A DNA stretch of 48,348 bases from Lachnospiraceae bacterium (lineage in GTDB: Bacteria > Bacillota > Clostridia > Lachnospirales > Lachnospiraceae). This document shows positions 34,500 to 42,837 of the stretch, piece after piece. The stretch lies in the NCBI GenBank assembly GCA_017623295.1, contig JAGAPK010000065.1, positions 1-48,348 on the forward strand, in the 5' to 3' direction. The notes beneath the pieces were generated by a model. It saw only the letters and a program-made list of their open reading frames with translations, did no database searches and had not been told where the DNA came from. Position numbers and translations under genes: made by a program. The first letter of the stretch is position 1. Every line of letters begins with the position of its first letter.

Positions 34500-35060
34500 A
34501 TGAGTATTCAGATTATAGATTATAACGGAGTAAGTCCGTATGCAAAAACAGATACTACTAATAAAGTACAGCAGGCAGGTGGAGATTTCCAAAATACGGT
34601 CATGAAATGTACCGGAACAACCACACAGAAAGCTGCCTTATATTCCGATGCTCTTATGTCCTATGCTAGCCCACAGACTGGAGAATCAGTAAATATATAT
34701 AAGGCAGAAAATTATTCAGAAGATAATCCTCTTTATGTTATGAGAGGACTGGATGCAAACGGAAATGAGTTTGAGGAGATGGTGGATGCAAGTACCATCA
34801 ACCTAAATAACTGTAGTTTTAATGAGTTGATGGTACTGAATGTGGAAACAGGGCAGACATCTCCCAGTGATTATCTGCGTGCAGTAGCTGTCCGGGCAAA
34901 TGCAGATGCCGACAGTTATTTTGAGGAAGCAGATTATATTGCCTATGCACAGGAGGTAATGGAGGATTACAAAACGCTGGGTAATTGGGATTCTTATCTG
35001 GCTATGGATAAATGGATACAGAGCTTGCTGGACTATACAGAGAAGGGAGAAGCATTATGA
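34500..35060 (+). CDS. unknown protein 3 of the cluster, 186 aa
   Basis: Unrecognised soluble protein. It begins MSIQIIDYNGVSPYAKTD; the N-terminal 60 residues look polar and extended, and the rest is mixed alpha/beta with an acidic C-terminal helix (AQEVMEDYKTLGNWDSYLA). The ATG at 34500 has GAGAGGG seven bases upstream; ATG 34494 is too close. Its stop overlaps the next start (ATGA), so it is translationally coupled to protein 4, which suggests the two act together. Confidence 0.65.
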   Translation: MSIQIIDYNGVSPYAKTDTTNKVQQAGGDFQNTVMKCTGTTTQKAALYSDALMSYASPQTGESVNIYKAENYSEDNPLYVMRGLDANGNEFEEMVDASTINLNNCSFNELMVLNVETGQTSPSDYLRAVAVRANADADSYFEEADYIAYAQEVMEDYKTLGNWDSYLAMDKWIQSLLDYTEKGEAL

Positions 35061-35929
35061 GTATGAAAATAGATGGATTACCTTCACAGTATAACGGATA
35101 TAAGGTTAATGTTGACAGAGCAAAACAGGAAATAGAAAAACAAAAAAATAGTAACATCAGTTTATGTGATCAGGCTGAAATATCTGGGGAAGGGAAAAAG
35201 GCTCTGGAAAACAGAATGTCAGCCTTAGCAGGAGAAAGACACATGGAGGATATCCGCCATCTTTCTTCTGTCAGTTCCTATGGTTACATAAGTGATTTCG
35301 AAAAGGCATTATCTGATTTTGGAAAAGGAAATGTTTCCGGCGAGTATGTAACCGGAGCTTATGAGGAAGCTATTGCGTATATTGCTTCTAAATTTGAAGA
35401 GGAAGATGGGGAAAAGACAGATTCCTTCGATCGTCATGTAAATAAAGCGGTGGCTGCATATAACATGATGCGGGACAGGATTGAGGCAAAGTATGCCGAT
35501 TCCCAAAGAGAAGCAGAATATTATGTTGCAGATCATGGAGAAATCGAAGAATTGACCAAAGAGAAAGAGTTGGAAATGCTCGATAAAGCCTATGCAAATC
35601 ATAGTACATTTATAGCAACCTCAACGCAAATTTGGGCAGATTTGCAGAGCTTTACACCAACAGTAGTATACCATAAAGGTGGCCAACAGTTTGATGAAGA
35701 GCAGGCTGTAGATATGAGCCGGAAGGAAAATACCGCAGAATATGGCGAAAAGGGAGAAATAAAGGATATGGTGTCGCAGGCATTTATGAATGCTGTCAGT
35801 GACGAGAACAGGATGTCGCTTTCGCAGCATGAAGGCAGTTTAAATCATTTTAAATTGAATTTAGGAATTTCAGTATCAGCAAGAGACAGGCTGAATGGTA
35901 TTTGGGACTATTATGCAAACCGAGAATAA
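35057..35929 (+). CDS. unknown protein 4 of the cluster, 290 aa
   Basis: Unrecognised soluble protein. Residues 38-46 read DQAEISGEG, the motif shared in this cluster, followed by KKALENRMSAL, which resembles the short motif seen near the start of some FlgM-type and flagellum-linked proteins. That resemblance is weak and not a family call. The remainder is mostly helical. The start at 35057 is coupled to gene 3. The next gene begins after 68 bases with its own ribosome site. Confidence 0.65.
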   Translation: MSMKIDGLPSQYNGYKVNVDRAKQEIEKQKNSNISLCDQAEISGEGKKALENRMSALAGERHMEDIRHLSSVSSYGYISDFEKALSDFGKGNVSGEYVTGAYEEAIAYIASKFEEEDGEKTDSFDRHVNKAVAAYNMMRDRIEAKYADSQREAEYYVADHGEIEELTKEKELEMLDKAYANHSTFIATSTQIWADLQSFTPTVVYHKGGQQFDEEQAVDMSRKENTAEYGEKGEIKDMVSQAFMNAVSDENRMSLSQHEGSLNHFKLNLGISVSARDRLNGIWDYYANRE

Positions 35930-35997
35930 AGGAGAGTTGTTCTTTTTAGAAGGTAACAAAGTTTTTTGCTGAATGAACGAAGTGTAAGGAGTCAATT

Positions 35998-36945
35998 ATG
36001 GTAAGGAACGTAGCAGATATTTATCAATCAGAACAGTACAGCTTAGCTGCACAGAAAGTGAAAAGAGCACAGGGAGCATTAAATATATTGTCAAACTCCG
36101 GGAAGAACGGACAAAGGGATATGCTGCATATTTCGGATACCGGCAGAACGTATTCCAAGGAGCATGTTGTGGCATTAGTAGATACGGCTGTCAATTTATC
36201 GACAAGTGATTTTTCTTTTTATTTTGATCATTACAATAATATGCCTGCTCTTTTGGAGGCTATAAACTTCAGTGAAGGTTTTGTGACTGACTCCTATAAT
36301 CCTGAATTAAGTGAGCTTGGTGTGTTGTCGTTTAAAATAGGGGGAGTCAGACAGTATATTCCAAACTATGCCATTCCGAAGATAAATGCCGGCATCCTCC
36401 CGACTATTTCTGCAAAGAATAATCAATTGATACTGGATAATAGGGGATATTACTGCTATACAGCAAAAAATGGGAAAAATTATACATGGACGGTTCATGA
36501 AGGTCATATAGGATGGGCGAAGTCCGAAAGTATGGCGGAAGCCGTGGGCGAGAACACGTCAGGCTACAATTACAGATGGGAAATGCACAGAGCCGGAGAT
36601 CTGCTTTCAAGGTTAGCAAAAGGAAGCAGTACCTATGGCTTTTCCAATGAGGAGCAGAAAGAGATTCTTGCCGGATTCGGCATTACAGAAGGACATTTCA
36701 CTATAGATGCCGGAGCCGGTACACATCATTATATGCTATTGGAAAATGGTGTTGTGATAGATATAGATAAACGAATGGAACTGATGAACAAAACAAATTG
36801 GCACAATCAAGGTTACCAGACTGGAGAAGTCATCAATGTATATGGCAAGGAATGTGTAATTGGCGAAGATGGTCATATTCAAGTATCAGCAGAGGATGGA
36901 TTTACGGATACGAAGATACAATATCCGGATGGAAAAACTTTATAA
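35998..36945 (+). CDS. unknown protein 5 of the cluster, 315 aa
   Basis: Unrecognised protein. The shared motif appears at residues 41-49 (DMLHISDTG). The C-terminal two thirds are rich in beta-type sequence, Tyr and Gly (YCYTAKNGKNYTWTVHEGHIG, AGAGTHHYMLLENGVVIDID), suggesting a beta domain. There is no signal peptide or membrane span. The ribosome site AAGGAG lies seven bases before the ATG. It is in line with the other unknown genes and likely in the same transcript. Confidence 0.65.
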   Translation: MVRNVADIYQSEQYSLAAQKVKRAQGALNILSNSGKNGQRDMLHISDTGRTYSKEHVVALVDTAVNLSTSDFSFYFDHYNNMPALLEAINFSEGFVTDSYNPELSELGVLSFKIGGVRQYIPNYAIPKINAGILPTISAKNNQLILDNRGYYCYTAKNGKNYTWTVHEGHIGWAKSESMAEAVGENTSGYNYRWEMHRAGDLLSRLAKGSSTYGFSNEEQKEILAGFGITEGHFTIDAGAGTHHYMLLENGVVIDIDKRMELMNKTNWHNQGYQTGEVINVYGKECVIGEDGHIQVSAEDGFTDTKIQYPDGKTL

Positions 36946-36973
36946 CAGTAAACTATTTTAAGGAAGTGAGAAT

Positions 36974-37573
36974 ATGCAGGTTAATCCGACAAACTTACAA
37001 CAACGTTATTTTTCCAGCACAGGAAGCATAGGCGGAATCCATCTGCCGGATTTTAACGATAAATATGTTTTCTCCAAAAAGAAAAGTGGCATCAGCGATG
37101 AAGAATATCGGAAGAAGATTGTAGAGCAGGCTTATAAGGATTTTGCGAAAGGACAATTCCAGAATAAATCAGAGGACTTTAATAGGCTGATGAAAAGCTA
37201 CACATCTGAGGTGTCGCCGGACAGAAAAGGAATCATTACCTCCGGTTTAAAAGCAATATCCAGAAACAGACAGGATGTATTAAAACCAATAGACTTCATT
37301 GCCACCTTATTGGAAGGGGAAGTAAAATATCAGAAGTTACCTTCCGGAAAAAGTGAGTACATAGAATTTTATGATAAGAATGGAGAAATGGTAGCAACAT
37401 ATTCTAACAACGGTTGGACTATGTATCCCACGAAGGCAGAAGCGGCGAGACAGACGGAAATGTGCATGATATACAATGAAGCATGGGGCAATGCAAAAAG
37501 AGGAGAGCCACTTGCATGTGGAGAAACTGCCGAGATGGATTGTTTGCAGAGCAGTTTTGATGCGAGGGCCTGA
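36974..37573 (+). CDS. unknown protein 6 of the cluster, 199 aa
   Basis: Unrecognised protein. It starts MQVNPTNLQQRYFSSTGSIG, echoing the start of unknown protein 2. Residues 60-95 are basic and helical (YKDFAKGQFQNKSEDFNRLM), and the C-terminal part has a beta hairpin-like segment (EYIEFYDKNGEMVATYSNNG). It starts 28 bases after gene 5 with AAGGAAG as ribosome site. No enzyme motif is visible. Confidence 0.65.
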   Translation: MQVNPTNLQQRYFSSTGSIGGIHLPDFNDKYVFSKKKSGISDEEYRKKIVEQAYKDFAKGQFQNKSEDFNRLMKSYTSEVSPDRKGIITSGLKAISRNRQDVLKPIDFIATLLEGEVKYQKLPSGKSEYIEFYDKNGEMVATYSNNGWTMYPTKAEAARQTEMCMIYNEAWGNAKRGEPLACGETAEMDCLQSSFDARA

Positions 37574-37621
37574 GAAATTAAACAGCGGTAAAGAATTTGA
37601 CACAGGGAAGGAAGCGTGAAC

Positions 37622-38728
37622 ATGTCAGTAACATCGGTTGGAAATAATGTAGTAGGAACAGATTATCAGCAGTATCAAAAATCGGATGAAGTTCTTTTCA
37701 AAACCTATTCTTATCAGGAGGGAAAGGAACAGGAAAAAGTATATTATAAAAAGGATTGTGTGGAACTTTCCCTTGAATCTTACATGATTCCTGCCACAGC
37801 AGATAACTATGAGGAAGTCAGAAGTATACTGAAGACACAGAGTGGTGGAAAGATTATCTCTCCGGGCAATCGGTTTTTTAGTGAAACTTATGAGATTATG
37901 CGAGATTATTATGATAAAAAAATCACTTGTGATGAAGTAAAGAATATTTTTAAGGAATATGTATATCACGCATTTGGCAGACCGGAAGAAACGCAGGATA
38001 ATGCAGAGACAGCGGATGAGGCAAAAGTAGTGGGTACTTCTATGAGTACCTATGAAAAGCAGCGTTTTACTGGATGGTTGTCAGGGCTGTATGAGTATTT
38101 CAGCAGGGCAAATACCAGAAATGCATGCACCAAAAATATGCAGGAAGGAAAGGCTTTGATAGAAGAAAACGGTATCAACTGGAATGGGACTTATTATTAT
38201 AATTCGGATTGGTACTATGCCTGTGAGGAGATGCAGAAGATGTTTCAAGAGACTGCAAATGAACTGACAGATGAATATGGAGCCGAACAGGTGGATTTTA
38301 CTTATGTGGAGCAACATACAAGATTTACGCTCGATGGGGGAATTACGTTCAATGGCGTATGGGATTCCATGGAATGGCAGATCAACCGTGACCGGGCAAT
38401 AGGCGGTAGCTTCCATGATGTAAACATGGCACCACCAGAAGATTTTGTATATTGCAGTAATGCTACATGGGATGGGGAAAATAATCTGGATAGTATCAAG
38501 GAATATTTTGAGAATGAGAGAAAAGAATCCCCTTTTATGATGTTCCTTTTGGCAGCAACGAAGAATACAGATGCAAAGGACAGTCTGTTACTTAATCAGG
38601 AAAATTATTTAGATTCCAGCGAATGGGAGGAAAACGCTACTTACCAGAGTACCATTTCCTTTTTGAAGAACTTTAATATTGCTTGGAATTTTAGAAGCAA
38701 CCGTTTTGAGTTTTTGAAAGAGGGATAG
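37622..38728 (+). CDS. unknown protein 7 of the cluster, 368 aa
   Basis: Unrecognised protein. A variant of the shared motif is at residues 45-53 (DCVELSLES). Aromatic-rich helices fill the middle (WLSGLYEYFSRANTRNACTK, WYYACEEMQKMFQETANEL), recalling the C-terminal half of protein 2. The start at 37622 has AAGGAAG upstream; the GTG at 37616 is in frame but overlaps that site. It is the last gene of the run. The 159 bases after it hold a MerR-type promoter. Confidence 0.65.
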   Translation: MSVTSVGNNVVGTDYQQYQKSDEVLFKTYSYQEGKEQEKVYYKKDCVELSLESYMIPATADNYEEVRSILKTQSGGKIISPGNRFFSETYEIMRDYYDKKITCDEVKNIFKEYVYHAFGRPEETQDNAETADEAKVVGTSMSTYEKQRFTGWLSGLYEYFSRANTRNACTKNMQEGKALIEENGINWNGTYYYNSDWYYACEEMQKMFQETANELTDEYGAEQVDFTYVEQHTRFTLDGGITFNGVWDSMEWQINRDRAIGGSFHDVNMAPPEDFVYCSNATWDGENNLDSIKEYFENERKESPFMMFLLAATKNTDAKDSLLLNQENYLDSSEWEENATYQSTISFLKNFNIAWNFRSNRFEFLKEG

Positions 38729-38835
38729 ATAATAAATACTCTGATTACAAGCAGGAGCATGGGGAGATACCACAGTATCACATGGATTTTAAATGGAGTG
38801 GAAAAGAATTTCGGTATGAATAATCAAATTCTGTA

Positions 38836-38866
38836 TTGACTCTCTCGTTACGTCACGGTTTAGGAT
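38836..38866 (+). promoter_or_regulatory. MerR-type promoter with 19-bp spacer and operator
   Basis: TTGACT (38836-38841), a 19-base spacer and TAGGAT (38861-38866). The spacer carries an imperfect dyad, CGTTACGTCACG (38846-38857). A 19-base spacer with a dyad between -35 and -10 is the hallmark of promoters activated by MerR proteins through DNA untwisting. It reads directly into the merR-like gene, so the gene is probably autoregulated. Confidence 0.7.
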
Positions 38867-38887
38867 GGAATCGGAAGGAGGAAATCT

Positions 38888-39727
38888 ATGAAAACGGTAA
38901 AAGAAATATCAAAAATAACCGGAATCAGTATTAGGACGTTGCGTTATTATGACGAGATTGGTCTCCTGAAACCTGCCAAAGTGACAGAAGCCGGATATCG
39001 CCTCTATGATGAACAGGAACTGGAGAAATTGCAGGAAATTTTATTCTACAAAGAGGTAGAAATCCCGCTGGCTGAGATTAAGAAAATCATGGAGAATCCG
39101 GAGTACGACAAGCAGAAAGCTTTGGCAGTACAGAAATCACTTCTGGAGCGTAAGCGCAATCGTCTGAATGGAATCATTGAGTTGATTGATGACGTAAGGA
39201 AGGGAGTAAATACCATGAGTTTTAGTGCTTTTACGCAAGAGGATGTAAAGAAGATTATTGACCATAGTTTGGAAGTGCAAAGTCAGGAGTCGTTGGATGC
39301 CATTATAGAGCAATTAGGCAGTTTGGAAAATTATCGGGCTTCCATGGAGGAAAACCTAAAGAATGAGAGCAGAACTGCAAAACTGATTAAGATTTATGGC
39401 AGTAAAGATAAGGCAGTAGATGCAAGCTTGGCAGCTACAGGGAATTTGGATGAACAGCAGCAAATTCAAAGTGAAATAGACAATATCTATAAGCGGTTTG
39501 CCATAGCAATGGAGAAACAGGATGCTGATATGGAAGCAGAATGTGTTGGGAAACTGGCCGAGGGTTACAAAAAACTCTTACGGTTAGATAATGCTAGATA
39601 TGTTTTGCTCAAGACCGCAGATGATTATCTCGGCAATGGTGTACTAACAAAAGCGACAGATAAGCAGTATGGACAAGGAGTAACGAAATACATTGGAGAA
39701 GGTATTAAACGCTACTATGGTGTATAA
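38888..39727 (+). CDS. MerR-family regulator with TipAS-like C-terminal domain
   Basis: A 279-aa regulator. The N-terminal winged HTH (residues 1-70) reads KEISKITGISIRTLRYYDEIGLLKP, then EAGYRLYDEQELEKLQEIL, the standard MerR pattern. A dimerisation coiled coil follows (about 75-115). The C-terminal 150 residues resemble TipAS, the domain of TipA-type regulators that binds thiopeptide and other hydrophobic drugs. An effector such as a peptide antibiotic is likely by family. It has a strong ribosome site (GGAAGGAGG). It follows the unknown cluster but has its own promoter. A terminator follows. Confidence 0.9.
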   Translation: MKTVKEISKITGISIRTLRYYDEIGLLKPAKVTEAGYRLYDEQELEKLQEILFYKEVEIPLAEIKKIMENPEYDKQKALAVQKSLLERKRNRLNGIIELIDDVRKGVNTMSFSAFTQEDVKKIIDHSLEVQSQESLDAIIEQLGSLENYRASMEENLKNESRTAKLIKIYGSKDKAVDASLAATGNLDEQQQIQSEIDNIYKRFAIAMEKQDADMEAECVGKLAEGYKKLLRLDNARYVLLKTADDYLGNGVLTKATDKQYGQGVTKYIGEGIKRYYGV

Positions 39728-39769
39728 TATATTTCTTTATAAAATTGCATAAAAGAGAAATTATAAGGT

Positions 39770-39802
39770 GAGTAATGAGCAAGGCGTTCATTGCTCCCTT
39801 TT
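39770..39802 (+). terminator. terminator of the merR-like gene
   Basis: GAGTAATGA (39770-39778) pairs with TCATTGCTC (39788-39796) through nine pairs including one G-T wobble, followed by CC and four Ts. It lies 43 bases after the stop. Confidence 0.6.
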
Positions 39803-39885
39803 CACGTTATAGGGAAATGATTGCAGATTTCTAGAGAAAACATGGGATATACGCAGGAAGTGTTTGCGGGAACCCTAGATGTAGG

Positions 39886-41323
39886 GACAGAGATTTATGC
39901 CGATGATGGAAAAAGTGCAACCAACACCAAAAAGCGTGATGATTTCAATGCCATGATAAAGGATGCACTGGATGGAAAAATCGACATGATACTGACAAAG
40001 TCGGTGAGCCGATTTGCCAGAAATACAGTAGATTCCCTGCTGACCATTCGAAAGCTAAAGGAAAAGAATGTAGCAGTGGTTTTTGAAAAAGAGGGTGTCA
40101 ACACCTTAGACGGAACCGGGGAAATCCTGATTACCATCTTAAGCAGTCTGGCACAGGAAGAGAGCCGCAACATCAGTGAGAATACCAGATGGGGCGTGGT
40201 TCGAAGATTTGAAAATGGCAAGATGATTGTCAACCACAATAAATTCATGGGATACACCAAAAACGAAAATGGAGATCTGGTCATCGTACCGGAGGAGGCA
40301 GAAATCGTAAGGCTAATTTTCAGGCTTTATCTGGAAGGCTACAGTGCCGGAAAAATCAGCAAATATCTGGAGAGCATAAAATTAAAACTGCCACGGGACA
40401 GGATAAGTGGCACGACACGGTAGTTCTGAAAAAGCTCCGAAATGAGAAATACATGGGAGATGCCCTGCTACAAAAGACTTATACCGTAGACTTTATGACA
40501 AAGAAAAAGGTTATGAATAAGGGGGATTGTGCCACAGTATTATGTAGAAGATGACCATGAGGCAATCATCCCCAAGGAACTATTTTACAGGGTGCAGGAA
40601 GAAATGACGAGAAGGGCAGCCATGAATAAGGCAGCAGTAACGAGGAAGAAAAATCAAAAGAGTAAATTTTCCTCAGAATATGCACTTACCGGTTTACTGC
40701 TCTGCGGAGAATGCGGACAGGAATACAGAAGAGTCACATGGTCGAGGAATGGCAAAAAAAAGATTGTGTGGAGGTGCAGTAACCGACTGACAAACGGAAC
40801 CAAGAACTGCAAGAAATCCGAGACACTGGAAGAGGGAGCATTGAACAGGGCAGTCATGTCAGCAATTAACCGTATCACCTGTAATGACGGAGATTTTGTG
40901 GGAGCATTCAGACAGAATGTCATCCGGGTAATCGGAAGCTACGGTTCAGAGCAGGAGCCGGACGAATACGATGATAAAATCAAAGCCAAGCAGGAAGAGA
41001 TGGTAGCACTGATTGCAGAAAATGCAAAAGAGGGTTCCTACACCGATGAGTTCGATGAGAGATACCGAAAGATTGCAGAGGAAATCACCACTTTAAAAGA
41101 GAAGCAAATAGAGGCCAGACGTAAGAAAAAACTGGCTGATAATTATGAACAGCGGCTTAAGGATATGGACAATTTCCTACAGAGCCAGACCTATAACATA
41201 CCGGAATTTGACAATGACCTTGTCAGAAGGCTGATAAGCAGTATCAAAGTAGTCTCTGCCGAGAAGCTGATAATCCAGTTCCAGTCGGGAATCGTCATGG
41301 AGCAGGAAATCAGTTATGACTAA
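39886..41323 (+). pseudogene. truncated and frameshifted large serine recombinase
   Basis: Fragments of a large serine recombinase (TnpX/Tn5397-like) remain. IYADDGKSATNTKKRDDF starts near 39894; the N-terminal start with the catalytic Ser (usually YCRVST) is missing. LTKSVSRFARN and EESRNISENTRWGV are recognisable. The frame breaks near 40390-40410, where sequence continues in another frame (KWHDTVVLKKLRNEKYMGD). It shifts again near 40524 in a run of five Gs and resumes as PQYYVEDDHEAIIP. The zinc ribbon (CGECGQEYRRV...C) and coiled coil then follow intact to 41323. It cannot make active integrase. It marks the left side of the defence region. Confidence 0.88.
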
Positions 41324-41407
41324 GTGACAGGCAGGGATGACAATTGAATAGGGAACGGAATTCCTGCCTGTAAAATAAATCCGTAGGATTTATGGTAAGA
41401 ATAAAAT

Positions 41408-41429
41408 GCTCGATGGGTTCGGGCTTTTT
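41408..41429 (+). terminator. intrinsic terminator after the recombinase remnant
   Basis: GCTCGA (41408-41413) pairs with TCGGGC (41419-41424) with one G-T wobble, a five-base loop and five Ts. Just upstream, ACAGGCAGG (41327-41335) and CCTGCCTGT (41363-41371) form a perfect 9-bp inverted repeat, and AAATCC-GTA-GGATTT is a third small hairpin. Confidence 0.65.
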
Positions 41430-41463
41430 ATTGTTGGCATAAATTAATAATGAGATATTTGGA

Positions 41464-41492
41464 TTGGAGTTATATATAATTTGTTGTATAAT
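41464..41492 (+). promoter_or_regulatory. promoter of the defence operon
   Basis: TTGGAG (41464-41469), a 17-base spacer and TATAAT (41487-41492). The -10 is perfect. It lies 50 bases before the first gene of the defence block and after a terminator, so the block is an independent unit. Confidence 0.65.
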
Positions 41493-41542
41493 GTTGAAAG
41501 AGAAGGACTTATGAATTTATTGTTGATTAAGAGGAAAGAAAA

Positions 41543-42793
41543 ATGGCACAGTTTAGAATAAAAACTAGTAAAAATGAAGTATTATGCCCAAGCGAAATGG
41601 AGAAGCATGAAAAGAAATCATTATTTGATAAATGCAAAGATGAAAAACTGAAACTTTTTTGCAATTGTAATGGGGCTTGTGAATATAAAGTGCGTAATGG
41701 AAATTGGGCAATATATCCATGTAGTCAAGGAAAACAGGCAGAACACGAGGATTGGTGCCCGAAATCGAAAGTATACTTAGATAAACGTGATTATAATGCT
41801 GGATTTTTGATTGATGATGAGACAGAGGAGGTCCGGGTGCATTTGTCAGAACCACTAATGCCTCGGGAGCAAAACGATGATGAACCAAATGAAAATGGGC
41901 CAAATGAGAATGTTCCACGAAATCATGATGGGGGAGGCAGAAGATATCCTCGGCATCAGCAAGGAGAAATTACGATTTCTGCTATGATCAAAAAGATGAA
42001 TATGCTTACATTTAAGCATGTTGCATTTTACAAAGGAAATAATGAGACAGTGTACCCCAAAACGAATGTAATGATTAAGAAAATGTTTTGGGCGGAAAAG
42101 AGGACAAGAATAGGAACTAAGAAAAAGAGTATTGCTGATTTAGACCGTCTAAAAGATGGTCTGGAATTTGTATATAAAGAATTAGCAGAGATACCTACAT
42201 ATAAAGCAGATGATAGGATTACACGTCTAATAATAAAAGAAGAGAAAGATGGTAAGGCGTTAACAGTTCCGGTTTATACACAAGAGTTGATTAGGGCACT
42301 TGAGGAGTACGAAAATACTTATGCGACTGATGACCTATCAAATAGGAATATTATTTTAGCAGGATTTCGAGATAGGTACGCAATGTATAGCTTAAGATTT
42401 CTTTTAGTAAACGATTATGGGTTGTTTTCTGAGAGTAATTATGAAGTGCAGATGTATAATGCCATTTGTGAAATAATGAACCGAAATAGATTCAAGGAAA
42501 AAGGTGTGTTCTTTTATAAGCCTTTTGAGTATGGATATGGTGCCTATGGGGACAAATATTTGGAAGATGGTATTATCGAATTTGAAGGGACAAATAAAAA
42601 AATAGTTATAGAAGTTTATGGTAGAAATGATGAGGATTATTTAGAGAGAAAAGATATTAAGTCCCAAATGCTTTCCAGGAAAGATAATATATATATTTAT
42701 ATTCCATGGGAGGCATATAATAATGAGCCATTACCATATAAGAGAATTTGTACTGAAATCGAAGGGGTATTAAAGGATGTAAATTCTCAATGA
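41543..42793 (+). CDS. putative zinc-binding protein with PD-(D/E)XK-like nuclease domain
   Basis: A 416-aa protein that I cannot name. An N-terminal cluster Cys40, Cys42, Cys46, Cys60, His68 and Cys72 (FCNCNGACEY ... AEHEDWCPKS) looks like a metal site and resembles the start of plasmid-borne DUF1173 proteins. Residues 105-140 are a disordered Asn/Glu/Pro-rich linker. The C-terminal 120 residues have a restriction-nuclease-like pattern: a helix with Glu301, then Asp342 (EDGIIEF) and Glu357 in IVIEVYG, as in VSR-like folds. The usual Lys is not obvious. It lies 44 bases before qatA on the same strand behind its own promoter, so it may be an added component of the Qat system. Confidence 0.6.
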   Translation: MAQFRIKTSKNEVLCPSEMEKHEKKSLFDKCKDEKLKLFCNCNGACEYKVRNGNWAIYPCSQGKQAEHEDWCPKSKVYLDKRDYNAGFLIDDETEEVRVHLSEPLMPREQNDDEPNENGPNENVPRNHDGGGRRYPRHQQGEITISAMIKKMNMLTFKHVAFYKGNNETVYPKTNVMIKKMFWAEKRTRIGTKKKSIADLDRLKDGLEFVYKELAEIPTYKADDRITRLIIKEEKDGKALTVPVYTQELIRALEEYENTYATDDLSNRNIILAGFRDRYAMYSLRFLLVNDYGLFSESNYEVQMYNAICEIMNRNRFKEKGVFFYKPFEYGYGAYGDKYLEDGIIEFEGTNKKIVIEVYGRNDEDYLERKDIKSQMLSRKDNIYIYIPWEAYNNEPLPYKRICTEIEGVLKDVNSQ

Positions 42794-42837
42794 GTGTTTA
42801 AAGAAAGTGAGAAAAGATTAGTGGAGGAGCTAGAAAG

